From NCBI RefSeq assembly GCF_029227915.1, contig NC_079884.1, positions 10,912,001 through 10,976,000 on the forward strand: a DNA stretch of 64,000 nucleotides. The letters are read 5' to 3'. How positions within the stretch are numbered: position 1 is the first letter of the stretch; every line of letters starts with the position of its first letter. The position numbers were made by a program, and so were the translations under genes. Below, in pieces: positions 24,650-37,437 of the stretch. The notes below the pieces were generated by a model. The model was not told the origin of the DNA. It worked only from the letters and a program-made list of their open reading frames with translations, and did not search any database. The DNA comes from Hydractinia symbiolongicarpus (taxonomy: Eukaryota > Cnidaria > Hydrozoa > Anthoathecata > Hydractiniidae).

Positions 24650-27600
24650 TCATTGCATCGTATTAGCAGAATCCGCAGTTTCTAGCAAGCTAGTATAAAC
24701 AGGCACACTACGGTATGCGGTTGGAGCGTTGGGACCAACTGGTTGTAGCATTAGCGCAGTGACTGGGTGGGATTCATTAGGACTCTGATACCCAGATGGA
24801 CCCGGCAGCTGCTTTAGCAAGGATTTGTCAAACATGAAATACCAACTGTGAACATCCAAAGGGTTATCCAATCCTTTGCTGAAACGTCAGCCGAACAGAC
24901 CAATCTCCATCCCATTGAAGTGAAAGCATTAAGTAGACCAAGCAGGAGTGCCCGTCCGTGAATTCCTTCACTTGACATGTGACACCAAGGGTTACCGATA
25001 AGTTTGGCCTAAAATTTAGCAATATGAAAGCATGAGGGAGAGAGTAATGTTTTCAACGACAAAAAATATCACGGAATACCTCCTAAAAAAAATATCTACT
25101 CAAAGTATATGATCGTGCTACGTCTCATTTAATAAACAGCAAACTAACCATATTGCCATTACGCAATTATAGTGACAAAGCAGCATAAAGTTAATGCTTA
25201 ACACAAAATTATTGAATCCATAGCATTGTTTTTGAGTTTACGTGGGAACTAGGAACAACTTGAGACCAAAATGAGCTAACTTGCCAAAACGAGGCTAAAA
25301 CATTAGGTTTGGAATCTACGCTTAACGATCTCATCTCTTTAAAATTAAACCGCAATAACTTTACAACCACTCGTGGAAAACACACGATTCTGTACAATAT
25401 TTTGATCAGCGTTTCAACCTCTAAGTAATAAAGGCAATATCTTCTTTTTCTATATAGACCAGCCAATGCAGATTCCATCAAAAATTTTGAACACAGTTGT
25501 CTTGTTTCAACGCCTATAAGCACATTTTTTCCCCAACTGAGCATGTAACAGGGGAGGGAGATTTGCACTTAGCAAATTAGAAATGTTTTTTGACATCCAT
25601 ACAATAAAATAGTAACTAAAATGGTTAAGAGGACACATAAAACAAAATTAAGCAGAGTACCACCCATTTTGAAACCGACGAGCTAATGACGCAAATCAAT
25701 ATTTAAACCTGATAAGTGACACCACCATATACATTTTTTTCTTCTTGGACACCAAGCACCCATTTGCTAATAATTTCTCTCCCAACCTACATAAATGCAT
25801 AAATCTGAGAAAGTAAGCCATTCAAATTTTCTGGGACTTTAAATTGTAAAATTTTAAAAAAAACCGTCATCAGTTTCCTAATCCCCCTTTCTACCTTTTG
25901 GAAGTTTATAACAATATAATTGTACTTGGAATCATTGGTGATATGAAGGAAATTTGAAATTCTAACTTACAGAGTTTACGTCGTTCGGCGCATTAATTAG
26001 GCGGATTTTATCAGTTTCATTTAAAGAAAGACACATGAACTTGGTATGAAGAGGTGATCCACGTTGAAACAGTAGCAGCGACTTATCATTAGTTTTTCGA
26101 GTAATATCCAAGCCAGTAATTACGAAGTAACCGTATGAACTGAGTTTTTCCATAAGTTTTACGATCAATAATCTGGATGTGATAGCTTCGTTTCCTAAAA
26201 AATCCCAAACAGCCTTTGTGAATTACCATCGACACGCGATTATTGTTGATACACAAGCCCATCTAAATAACTAGAACGTAAAGTATAATACCTTAAGGAC
26301 ACAAATTATTGTAGTATAAATTATTAGGGATAAAACGTAAATTATTGTGGTATAAATTATTGACAACATAAATTATTGTGGTATAAATTATTGGGAACAT
26401 AAATTATTGGTGCAAAATTATTGAAAACGTGAATTATTGTCGTATAAATTATTGGGAACATAAATTTTTGTGGTATAAATTATTGAGAACATAAAATATT
26501 GTGGCAAACTATTGAGGATATAAATTATCGTGGCAAAATTATTGGAAACATTATTTATTCTGATATACAATGTTGCGGACACAAATTATTGTGGCATGAA
26601 TTATTACCAACGTGAAGAAAACTTAATAAAGTGGCTGTCTGTACAAAGAATTTCAAAACAAGTTAGAGGTGAGAACTTAAAAAACTTAATAGCCGTTTGC
26701 ACGTTTTTAAATTTCATAAAAAAAATCGAAATCCTTTAAAATCATAGTTATTTCTAGTGTGAACAAGCTCAACCACGTTGGGCATGCGTCCACCATACAG
26801 AACAAAAAGCTGATGCAGATATTTATTATGCGATTTAGTACTGCTTACAAAAAAGTGAATTCTAAGTTCGAATTACTGCAGTGTTGTTACAGGAAAATGG
26901 TGGGAATCCTAAAAGTCTTTCGTTGATAATTTTGACCAATTTCTAAGACATAATTTTTATCATTAGACTATTCCTAAAATTAAAAAGCATAAATAGATTT
27001 AAACAAAAAATCATTATGCAACAAATTTAAGTATCCAGGCGTTATTTTAATATCACGCACTGAAATGAACAAACTTCATAACTAATAAAAGTGTCAAAAA
27101 ACAAAGAATGAGAAAAGAAGTACAAGAAAAATAAAAGAGCACTTTCAAGAATGTTTTGTAAATTACAGGAATTTCAAGGACCTGCTGCTGCTCTGCAACA
27201 AGTTAATCCTGGAAAATCAAATAATGACGATGAATTAACTCTGCTTACGATTCGGGGCGATGTTACTTCTATGCAGTAAAATCATCCCATCTACTCTTAC
27301 CTGAAGCACACCAAGGGTTACCCTTTAACTTCAACTCATAACAAACAGGTCGCTCATCTTTAATATCTTGTATGCCGTTGTACCAAATTTGTCGGACAAC
27401 TTCTTCCAAATCAGCTACTATACCATCAGGCATGTGTATGAACCGCAATCGATCTGACCTGTTTAAGCTCACAGATAAAAATTCGATTTCACCTAAAAAT
27501 TAAAATTTATACAAAAAAAAGCCAGTTTTTCCTGTTTGCTTTTTTACCTCACAGAGCAATCAAATTAAGAACCAGTTCTAATGCCTCATGGATAAAACCA

Positions 27601-30600
27601 TTGCTTATATTACACTAGTAGGATTTTGCTCAGATCTCAGATCTTTAGTCAATAGTCTGAAATTTTCCACTGGTTGCTTAATTTTATTCAACAAATTTTA
27701 GTAATTTATGTAAAAAGAGAAAACGGAAGAAGAATCATATAAAAAGTCAACTGAGGTATGAAACAAAGGCGTTTTTACGGTTTTCTTCTCTTGTAGTTTA
27801 TTTCTGTGCCTAACACTACCTTAATTGCATAAATGTTTGCGCTAAAGTTATGACAGTAATGTACCACAGGCTTAATCCCACCTCCCAAAGTTTTATAACC
27901 TAATTGACAGCTTGTTTAGGACATTCGGAAACATATTTAACATTTTTAAACTTTTCGATAAGATGCGATAAACTGAAGTATCCTTATAAAAATTATTTCG
28001 GATGAGTCAAAAATAAAAACCTAAGAAATCATTAGGGTGTGTTATGTTAAAGAGATTTTACATTCTAAGAGATTTCACCAGTAGTGGCCCAGTTTAAGCT
28101 AACTGTACCTTGCAGTGTAGGATCATGCCGAAAAAACAACGTGTCAGCTGTTGACTTCAAGTTACTATTTGCATACAGAAGCCACTGATGAGCAGACAGA
28201 CTTTGAATAATTTGCTTTAACATATGTCTAGCCATGATAGATTCAGTTTTATCAGTTTTATTCACAAAATCCCATGGATTACCTTTAAATTTTATCTAAA
28301 CATGGAATAGGAAATTTTCTTTAAGTAAAACAAGTTTTGCTATAAAATAACAACTGCACAGGAGTTAATAAAGTCTTTTTTTGACTGTGAAACAATAGCA
28401 CACCATATTCAGAGGCATTCATTAGCAGAGGCTAGAATAAGGGGATTTTACGTAAGATGTCGAAATAGAAAATAACATCATTAGGGCATTTATAATTTCC
28501 AGTACACCCAATTTTGTGTATAGGGTCTTCTTTGTATATTCTATTAAAAAAGTTTTTGCTCTTGGCAATTACAAATGTCATTGTAAAAATTTGAGAGAGT
28601 CTTAAAATTTATCAGAAACATATAAATCAAAGACAACGAGTGTATGGTATTGCTTGAGTTACTTCACTGCACACAAATGTATCGATAACGGAATATGCAT
28701 TATATATACATTATCAGGGAATTACTTTTAAATGAGTATGAGAACAAAGCAAGTATACCCTACAAAAACACTAATGTCCTTGATAGAAGTACTAGTGCTA
28801 ACAAAAACATGGCATTTATTCGACAGTAATATCTTTACGCAAACTGTCGATGTGGCTATAGAGGGCCCAAATCTTTCTGTTGTTGCTGAAATATTATGCA
28901 GACCAATGAGACTGAAGCTTTATCAACTGCATATCACGCTCCTAGGATTTTAAAAAAAATTATGTACATGCAATATTTCTATAAAATCCCATGTTATGAT
29001 TTTGATGTTGTTTACGTCTGTGAAACGAAACAAATGTTCAAACAACGTGTGCAAAAGCACAAATAGGCCATAACCAACTATGGCACAGACAGAATGAGAT
29101 TACAGACCATACCTGCAAGAACTAGGATCATAGACCGAGAGTCCAGTTGGTCAATAAGAATGGTAGGAGAAGCCATAAACAACATAGAGCATAGAATACT
29201 AATATCAATAGCACTTCCTTTCAACTTCTGGCAAGCGAACATTTAGAAAAAAAAAGAAGTTTTAATCAATCTATTGTTTCCATGCAAATGATTTGATTGG
29301 CAAATTTCGATCCCTTAATATCTCCTGAACTAAAATATAACCAAAGAAAACTTGGTTGTTCATGACATAGTAATATTCGTATTATTCAATGACAATAACT
29401 GAGTTAAAGCGAAAATCACTACCTCAAAGGTGCTGTCAGAGATGTGTTTCTCTTCCGAACCAATTGTCCAGCACGATAAGCATACATCTTTTATAACGGA
29501 ATGTAAATGCACTGGGCAATTGTTAATCTAGAAATTCAAATCAAATCGACATAGTGGGCCTTGACGAGCATGGCCTTAAGTGGCTTATACAAGAAAATTC
29601 AAAATAAGTAGGTAGTTAGGTAGGTAGGTAGGTACCCTCATCAAAAAAACAATGTGTATATTATCCTAAATGTTCTATTAAATATCCAGCAAATAAATGG
29701 CATTCATTCTCAATAAAACCAAAAAACCAAATATTACCTGTAGTTTATCAGATAAAGAGATACCAATCGAGAAAAAGATTTGTGTGTTGGGTATCAATGT
29801 TTGCTTTTGGAAAATCCATGTAGTCATATCTCGCATCTGGCTTAAATCACTGGAAACTAGAAGCTAAAAAAAATGGCTATAAAAATCTAGATGAAATTTG
29901 AAAAATGTACTTGGTTAATATTGTAATTTTGATGTCAAAGTTGGAAAGGTTAAAAAAGGGAAAACTAGTAGTATGTAACCAAAACAAGTTTTTTTAAAAA
30001 TTCAAAAAACTTTTTAATCTCTGCAACATATTTTCAGCATCATTTCCAACCACCAATTTGCATTTCTTGTCGATTTTTTAGCTTTTTTAGCTAATTTGTA
30101 AATTTTTGGTCAGAGTTTAAATAGTTTAAAGTTTATTGTCTTGTAATAACTTCAATACTCCTGTTATTGGATAGAAACTATATTAGATTAGCATGGCTTC
30201 CTGCTTATAGCTAGTTGACATATAACGTCCACGGTTAGGTGAGGCTAAGGGGGAGGGGGCACTGTTGAAGTCAACCGTTACAACTTTTATGAAAATGTTA
30301 ACACAAAATGTGATTGATAATGTGTGAAAATCCCTCTGTGTTGCTATTCTCTGATTTTGGTTTAGAAGTTTATTTGCTCACACGATAACAATAAATTTCT
30401 CTTGAGTTCAAACATTTCTTATGATAATACAAGACTTCTGTCTGTGAATTCTGCAAAGAGTACGTTGTTTGTCTTAAGACTTTTGTATTGTACTATTGTG
30501 TCGGCTTAATACTTTGGAAAAAGCTGGAAATCATTGAAGTCATCATCTATGGGGTAAGTAAGGACCACCTGAGACCAATTTTAGGCCAATTTTTTCGATA

Positions 30601-33600
30601 CCGGGTCAACTCACTCTTTTCGGAACCGACAATTTAAACCTCAATATCTCCTCAACCATTCTTTAAAAAGGGCACGATCCTATACATTTTCTTGATCAGA
30701 GTTTTAAGCTATATACAATAGAAGTAACTGTAATTAAAATTTCTAAAAATATTTTTAGTACTTTGGCAAGTCTTTGCTGACCTCAGCAAAATTTCTAAAC
30801 CCCAATATCTATTTAAATGTTCTTTTAAAGCACGTGGTCCCATATAATATTTGGACTAGCATTTCAAGCCCTACACAATAGAAGAAACGGGTAAACAAAA
30901 TTTTAAAATATTTTTTTTGTGTATAACAGGTTACCGTTATTAAAATGCCACTGACAGTTCTCTATTCCATTGTTCTTCTGCCTGAGTGGACTCTTTCCAT
31001 AACATGACGTCGACTCAAGGTAAGGGGTAAAGCAAAGTTGACACAGGTAATTAATTAATGCAAAGGTAAGCATAAAAAATGGTATATATATAATATCCCA
31101 TTCCAAATTAAAAGAAATATAAAAGGTTCACTTAAAAATTTCAAAAAAAGATACATGATGTTTATATATCAACAAAATACATTTATTATCTTAACATCTT
31201 AGTGATTTTTTAATGACTAGATTAAACACAATCTGCGATGCATCCATGTTCATAGTATTTGATACTGGGACAAAGTTCTAGGGAAAATCATATTTGCTAT
31301 AGTACGACGCTTTAGTTTTAGTGCCAAGGTTTTGGGTTGGAGCATCCAATAGGTACAAGCAAGTTTCAAAAACCATCAATTTAACACTTTCCATATTTCT
31401 TTTTATATGGACATGCATAATTAACAGCATTTCAAATTTCAAAATCGTGAAACTTTTTTTAAAAATAATAAAACTTTCTACACAATCTTCTAATTTTTTT
31501 TACCTCATATATTAATTCCCTGAGTGAGTGAGCATGGTTGGCACGTCGCAAAGTCACCAGTTAACGCCCATATTAGTATGCACATGCAATATCTCACCGA
31601 AACAAGTTGTTTATGAACTGCAAAGAAAAAACCCAAGCGAAGAAGTCTGTCTATTTTTTATATCTTTTGTATTCATTTTGTCAAAGCTAAATCTGAAAAA
31701 GCTATTTCGAAAAAAGCATGCCAATGTTTACTGATCACAAGGTTAGAGCTAGTTGAAAGTTTGTTTGTTCTTTTTCATATTCCATTTGTGTGTTCTGAGG
31801 TTGCTATTTTTATAAAAAAGATAAGGCATTCAAATTTAATTCAAATCCAAAATGTAAAAAACAAACTGTTGTTGTTCGTTGAGTGTAAAAAGTTGATGTT
31901 ATTTAAAAATACATTTTATAAAAAAAAAAAACGTATGATGATATAACTCACAAAGAAAACTGAATGAGAATGTATCATACAATTGTATATATACATGTTC
32001 AATTTTTTCTGGGACGACGCAAATTTTAGTAATTAAAGTAAAAAATTCATTTGACCTTTATCCAGAAACACCAGCTACTTACTGAGAAAAGCAGGCATGT
32101 AGTTTAGAGTATTTTGGTATGGAGACGAGTTATATTCATTTTGTACATGGATACAAAAGCGAGTCTACTCCAAAATAAATTGAAATTAGCTTAACTTTCA
32201 TTTGGTGAACTAGTTTTGTGATCTTTTTCTTGAAAATTAAGTTTAAAGTTCTAATAAACTGCCAGTAAAGCAGACTCTTAAGTAATAAGTAACTCTTCCC
32301 TTTTATTGGGACCTTGAAGAGTACATTACCTTCCATCCTAAGTTGTACATGCCATATAACACATTTGCGCACATCTTTCGACTTTCAATAGATGATGATT
32401 TTTCACTAAGAAAAAAAGGATAGCCATTCATCTTGAATTTGTAACATCTTGTTGCAGTGTTAGGATTTTCAGGTCTCACAAATTTGGGCATTTCTTCTTG
32501 TATTCCTTTTGACCAGAATTGTACAATGGAATGTCTGATCACATCCAATTCAGGTTGACCTATACAGACACATGTATCATAAATTTTTAATTATAATATT
32601 GAAAGAATGAACTGTTTCGGGAACTTTATGTATTGTGGTAATTCTTTATCATCATTTTATGCCTTTCATATGCAATTTTGGCACATGTGCTACTAAAAGC
32701 AAATGTCAAGAGTCTAATTAAAGTGTCTAAATTTAGTATTTTTTGTGCTATTAATAGCACACCTTAATTTATTTGCATAACCCCCTCTCAATAAAACCAT
32801 TGCTTTACTGCCTTTGGAACTTTTCTATAGGATGGAATTTTCTATTGTTCTGGATATGCAATTTTTATAATAAATTGACATGCAATTTTTAGGAGCTAAA
32901 TTTTGTTTCTTTTTTGATTCCATTTGTTTTTTTACATACAGTTAATTACTGGCCCCAGTGAAGTTCGCAGACTACTTTAAGCAGGACAGAATTTAAAGTT
33001 GCATAAAAATACTGGCAAAGTTGCAAAAATAGACCCATGTGCAAAAACTCCTAAAAAGATTTGATCACAAAAAATCTTTGAGTAAAGCCACAATATATGA
33101 ATGACTTGTAAATGCATTTTTCCTAAATACCTCATAAAAAAGGTCTTATTCATTATTGAAATTAAGGTATAAGACTAAAAGTGCAAAGCTAAACATGGGA
33201 ACATTAAAAAAGTACTTTTTATCTTAAGGGAGAAGGAAGAGGTCATGTAAAAATGGAGTACAGCTTTTTATTTGAAAATTGGATTTGGGCAACATTTTGC
33301 TGTTGTGAAAAAAGGGTTCAGTACATCAGTGAGTCATGGCCATGTCAAAACTAAGTTGAGCAGTTAAGTTAAGGTAGTGCTTGTACAATTTTTGAAACCT
33401 ACTAAAAAAAAAGGATTTTTTATATATACACAGTAAGAATTCTTAAATTGCTGGGTATTATTGTTATCATAGATATATATAGACGTGCATACTTTACATG
33501 GCTAACCTCACAAATATTGAGGGATATACTGTGTCTATTTTTCCAAGAGGGGCGTTGCTTAGATAGGGAGTTCTTAAATATTTAATGCTCATTTTTTAGC

Positions 33601-33931
33601 TTCATAGATCCAATTAAGGTATACCACAGCTAACTGCACTAGCAACCGTTATAACCACTAAGCTATAGCAAAAATAAAAAATAACTGACTTTTCAAAAAA
33701 TTGAAATAAAAAAAATCCTTAAAAGGGTGTGTGGGTAGTAACAATTGCCAATTAATTACTTTAATTAATACCATTAAATAAAAATGTATTTTCTTCTATT
33801 GTAAGTTTTCATAGTTAAAAATTAAACATACCGCCATATAGTACAATAAAAGAGTCCAATTCATAAAGAGAGATTGCCATAAAATTGTTGCTTGGTAGAT
33901 CAGGTAAAGGAGAAGAACATCCACTTCCCAT
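24650..33931 (-). CDS. Acylated-type protein with tandem copies of one domain, at least 10 exons
   Basis: Exons: 33931-33832, 32559-32313, 29849-29738, 29527-29423, 29227-29113, [28885-28764 or so, 28540-28452 uncertain], 28295-28109, 27492-27301, 26194-25971, 25786-25709 and 25008-24650. Phases agree at all junctions outside the bracket. The protein starts MGSGCSSPLPDLP, a consensus N-myristoylation site (Gly2, Ser6) with Cys5 as a palmitoylation candidate. It then repeats one unit about five times: a helix such as LEEVVRQIWYNGIQ, then KLKGNPW, a helix such as SRLLIVKLMEKLSSYG, a strand-like segment with DITRKTNDKSLLLF, then FMCLSLNETDKIRLINAP. Unit copies include KFKGNPWDF, KLIGNPW and KMNGYPF. 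The last copy ends in GWRLVCSADVSAK, followed out of frame by NPLDVHSWYFMFDK and a Pro-rich tail. I cannot name the domain. A membrane-tethered cytoplasmic protein is inferred. The frame break near 24880 may be real decay or a sequence error. Confidence 0.75.
26285..26610. repeat. Degenerate AT-rich minisatellite in an intron
   Basis: About 10-20 diverged copies of TATAAATTATTG with alternating linkers GGGAACA and TGTGG (composite period near 30 bp). It lies in the intron between exons 27492-27301 and 26194-25971 of the tandem-domain gene. Confidence 0.75.
29604..29634. repeat. (GGTA)n microsatellite
   Basis: A short run of TAGG repeats (AGGTAGGTAGGTAGG) inside an intron of the tandem-domain gene. 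Confidence 0.8.
30545..30900. repeat. Dispersed repeat, two adjacent copies and a third at 25240-25455
   Basis: AATATCTCCTCAACC..CATTTTCTTGATCAGAG..TTTTAAGC is echoed at 30797-30890 (AATATCTATTTAAATG, then GGACTAGCATTTCAAGCCC) and, more diverged, at 25240-25455 (GAGACCAAAATGAGC, then TTTTGATCAGCGTTTCAACC). All copies lie in introns of the tandem-domain gene. Confidence 0.55.
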
Positions 33932-35235
33932 TATATATACTTATCTCTATTATGCAAAAAAATAGTCACCTTTAGTGAAACTCACACATTGGTTAACAAA
34001 ATAGCACATTCAAACTACCTGCTTGATTGGTGGTTGGAATTGAAAAGGGCTAACCTTCTCATACCCATTTGAAGCTATAGTTCCAAATATGTTCTGATTT
34101 AACGAAAACCAAAACAAAAAATGTTTGAGCAAAGAAGACATTAGTTTGACCGTATAATTCGCTAATGGGTGGCCAAATGAGCAGCAAATTAGCTGTAGGT
34201 CGTATTATTAAACAATACACTATTTCTAGTTCAAGAAAGAAACATAAAAAAGATGTATAATGTATAACAAAAACTTAATAAACAGGATGTAAACTTTTCT
34301 TCTAATTCTTATATTCAATCTTTAACTAACTTAGCTCTTAATCATGCTTATAACTTCCATCTAATTCCTCATCTTGCTTTTCTAAAAATAAATCATGGAT
34401 CACAAAGGGTATGCTTATAATTAAATATATTCTCGTAATAAAATATTTTGAGGGACAGAACCAAAGTTAAAAGAGTGTTATATTAAACAATTATAAGCAA
34501 TATTTTAACTAAATAACCATTCTTTGTAGACAAAATAAATATTGCTGGTATAAATCATATTTCTTCACTAGTCTGTTAATCCTTCTTCAAGAAATTCAAT
34601 TAAAACTCTTAATATTAATATTAATATCTCTAATGACTATTTAATAAATAATTGTTAACCATTTATTAATCACTTCTGTACTGTTGCTGACAAAGTTAGC
34701 TCGAACTTTCTACATTAACTTAAACATTTTTTTGATTTTCTCGACCATACAAATTCCAACACCTTTTTTCTCTTGTCTACTGATTCTACTGAAGTACTAA
34801 GGTATATTAATTCTTTTAACCTTGAAAAGTCTTCTTGCCCACATAGCATCCCAAATAAAATTGTAATCTTTCTGAAACATGAAATTTCCATCCATCTACG
34901 AAACTTAATAATTACTCTTTCTCTGATGGTACCTTCCATGACATCATCATCGAAGACTACAATCTTTTCTTTTTTAATCTGTCCTTTAATTTTTTGAAGA
35001 AAAACTGGCAGCTTTACTTTACTACAATAGCTTATTTAACCCCCAGTGGTCCAACGAAAAATCAAAAAAAATAATTTCATCTTATTTTATTGGAAATGTT
35101 TTATTTATTATCATAATAAAATAAATCATTTTTTTGTTCTTATTCGGACCTTTTTTACAACTCTGTTTTCTGTTATTTAAATAGCTGTGACGTCATAGTT
35201 GGTAAGATAAAAAGAAGGACTTTTTAAATATATTA
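33932..35235. other. Upstream of the tandem-domain gene; no gene seen
   Basis: AT-rich region containing whatever promoter serves the minus-strand gene starting at 33931. Frames at 34715-34997 on both strands are shadows of each other. No TATA box or other element is decisive. Confidence 0.45.
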
Positions 35236-35347
35236 AGGCTGAAATACACTATCATTTTTCAATGATCATTTTCCAATTTTCATTGAAAAATGACAGTGTA
35301 TACAGGAAAAAATGTCATTTTTCACACTCTCATTTCCAATGATCCAT

Positions 35348-35385
35348 AAAAATTAAAAGTTGAACATGTTCAACTTTTAATTTTT
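35348..35385. repeat. 38-bp perfect palindrome
   Basis: Centred on CATG between 35366 and 35367, with arms containing AATTAAAAGTTGAA and TTCAACTTTTAATT. Inside the left subterminal region of the Harbinger element. Confidence 0.9.
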
Positions 35386-35603
35386 CAATGACATTTTTTT
35401 TCTATTGTTTTAAATCGAATCCATTGTTTTCGCACACGTGTTTGTTGCACGCGATGTAGTTTAGGCGTAAATATAGATAAAAACAAAGATTTGAACAAGT
35501 AATTCACCCGAGAATGAAGACGCAAGAAGCGATCAGTCCTTGCTATTCCTACGTGTCTCCATCGTCCCAAGAAAAACAACTTCTTCGATGGTGGGTATAA
35601 ATT

Positions 35604-37437
35604 TCAGACAAATTTTTCTTGCCATGGAACAGCACCGTTGGAGTTAAAGTACGCACAAAATTTATCCCTGATATCTTTTGCATCATTTCTGTAGTTGTTG
35701 CTTCCAGCGAAATTAATCGACTCCATTCCTCTTTGTGTTTGTGAACGCCATTCACCACTGTGGATGGAACCATTTTCCAAATATTCAACATCCAATGACC
35801 CTGGTGGTGAATGCTCTGAGGGTGTTTTCTCACAAAGAAAATTGTGAAGTGCGCAACATACTAGCGCGACTTTCTCTACATTTTTGGGTGATAGCAACAT
35901 TGGTGACAAAAAACGCAAAATCTATTTGCTAATATCCCAAAAGCATTTTCTATTATACATCGCGCTCTGCTTAATCGGTAATTGAAAATTCGTTTCTGAA
36001 GAGATAAGCCCCGAAAAGCGTAGGGTTTCATGATATATTCTTTTAGAGGAAAAGCATCGTCTGCGACTATGACATATGGTAGTAAATATTCCCCGTTTCC
36101 TACTATCCTTTGGGGTAGAATATTGACAACGTTGTCGTGTATGGCTTCCGAAAGTGTAGAATTTTGATACACCCCTCCATCACTAATCCTGCCGTTGCAA
36201 CCCACATCAACGTAAATAAATTTGTAATTTGCGTCGACCAGAGCGAGCAGAAAAATGGTGAAAGTACCTTTATAATTGAAATAAAACGATTGTTTGGCAA
36301 TCTATTGTTTGGCTGCTTTATGACAATGTGCTTGCCATCCATAGAACCAATACAATTTGGAAAGTTCCAAAGTTGTTCATACTGCGACGCGATTTTCCGC
36401 CATTCCTCCTCTGTATATGGTGTCTAAGCAAATTTATTATAGGAATTTGACTACAATGAAAATAGCTGACAAGGAGAGTTAGTCACTTCAAAATTCACCA
36501 ATAACCCTCGAAGAATGGGACATAGAGGATGAAATTGACATGTGTACAACCGGTGTGGCATCAACGAAGAAGCCTCTCCCCAAAAAACGAAAAGTTTCCC
36601 CGAAATCTTCAGAAAATCACATGTTGAGCCACGCGATATCAGTTTTTGAAGAAAAACGCGGGAAAACACTGAGTGCAGATGAACTCTACGGCTGCACTCT
36701 TGGAGAGAGTCTAAAAGCCATTCCACACAGAATGCAAAAAGAATACCTTAAAGTGAAAATACAAGCTCAGATGGGATTACTCGCTGTACCCTCTTTCAGA
36801 ACACCGCCCGTTCAATCTCCGATCTTAAGGAACTCTTCACAAAAAGTTACCATCCTCTTCCTGTTTTACAGAATATGTACCGATACCCAGCGAACATATT
36901 TTAAAACACTTATCAGAGTCGAAAAAGTTTGTCAGATCTCAATCCAGAAAGTGAATGCTGACAAAGTACAGGGTATTAATGTGTGACTGCTAGTTTAGTA
37001 CGTTTGATAAATTACTGAACGAAATATATATTTACCTTCGTGTATTTTTTCTTTTACTCGCATGTAAACAGCTTCGCAAACTTCAGGGATGAACTGTGAC
37101 AAAATACTTTTGTGAAAACGAAATAAATACTGTAATTCGGCGTAATTTATCCCACATGATAAACACTTCAAAGTTGCGGCTACTTTGACTTTAGCAGGAA
37201 TTGGGTTTCGCAAATGCGTTGTTTTTTTCTTAATTCAACTTCTATGAGATTTAGAAGCTCATCGAAAATATTTGGCGGGATTCTTAAAAATCGCATATAC
37301 TCTGCAATTTCCTCTACGCGCAGTTCATACATGAGAGTATTGTAGATGCCAAGTTCATTTTGCCTATTTAACCACGGTTTCACCCATACATTTCTTTGCT
37401 TTCTTTTCCTACGTTTGGCGCTTTTTTTGGATAACAT
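35604..37437 (-). pseudogene. HARBI1-like transposase, frameshifted
   Basis: DDE nuclease of the PIF/Harbinger superfamily. Exon 1 starts at ATG 37437 (MLSKKSAKRRKRKQRNVWV; helix LGIYNTLMYELRVEE). After the frame change comes RNPIPAKVKVAATLKCLSCG, then FIPEVCEAVY and a donor near 37036. Exon 2 starts about 36410 at EEEWRKIASQ and has NFPNCIGSMDGKH (first catalytic Asp), VDVGCNGRISDGGVY, VADDAFPLKEYI (second Asp) and CIIENAFGILANR (catalytic Glu). It ends near NSNGAVPWQEKFV. All three catalytic residues remain. Three frame changes break it: one in an A run near 37225, one near 36300 (before YKGTFTIFLLALVDANY read in another frame), and one in a T run near 35905. It cannot encode an intact enzyme as written. 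The BESS ORF lies in its intron on the other strand. Confidence 0.85.
36482..36870 (+). CDS. BESS-motif accessory protein of the Harbinger element, fragment
   Basis: After an AG at 36481 an open frame reads SPITLEEWDIEDEID, then a basic stretch STKKPLPKKRKVSPKSS (likely nuclear localisation), a helix SHAISVFEEKRGK and DELYGCTLGESLKAIPHRMQ followed by KEYLKVKIQAQMGLL. The latter resembles the C-terminal BESS-type helix of MADF/Myb-like accessory proteins encoded by Harbinger elements, which by family knowledge aid transposase import and DNA binding. The N-terminal MADF/trihelix domain is absent upstream, where the opposite-strand transposase exon lies. No splice donor is convincing at the 3' end, and the frame runs on to 36986. 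Probably non-functional. Confidence 0.6.

Noticed and set aside
25209-25568. 119-codon minus frame inside the tandem-domain gene
   Set aside because: Overlaps a dispersed repeat also seen at 30545-30900 and does not match the domain; the true exon nearby is 25786-25709.
30903-31106. Possible extra exon of the tandem-domain gene
   Set aside because: No resemblance to any part of the repeated unit and no fitting splice phase.
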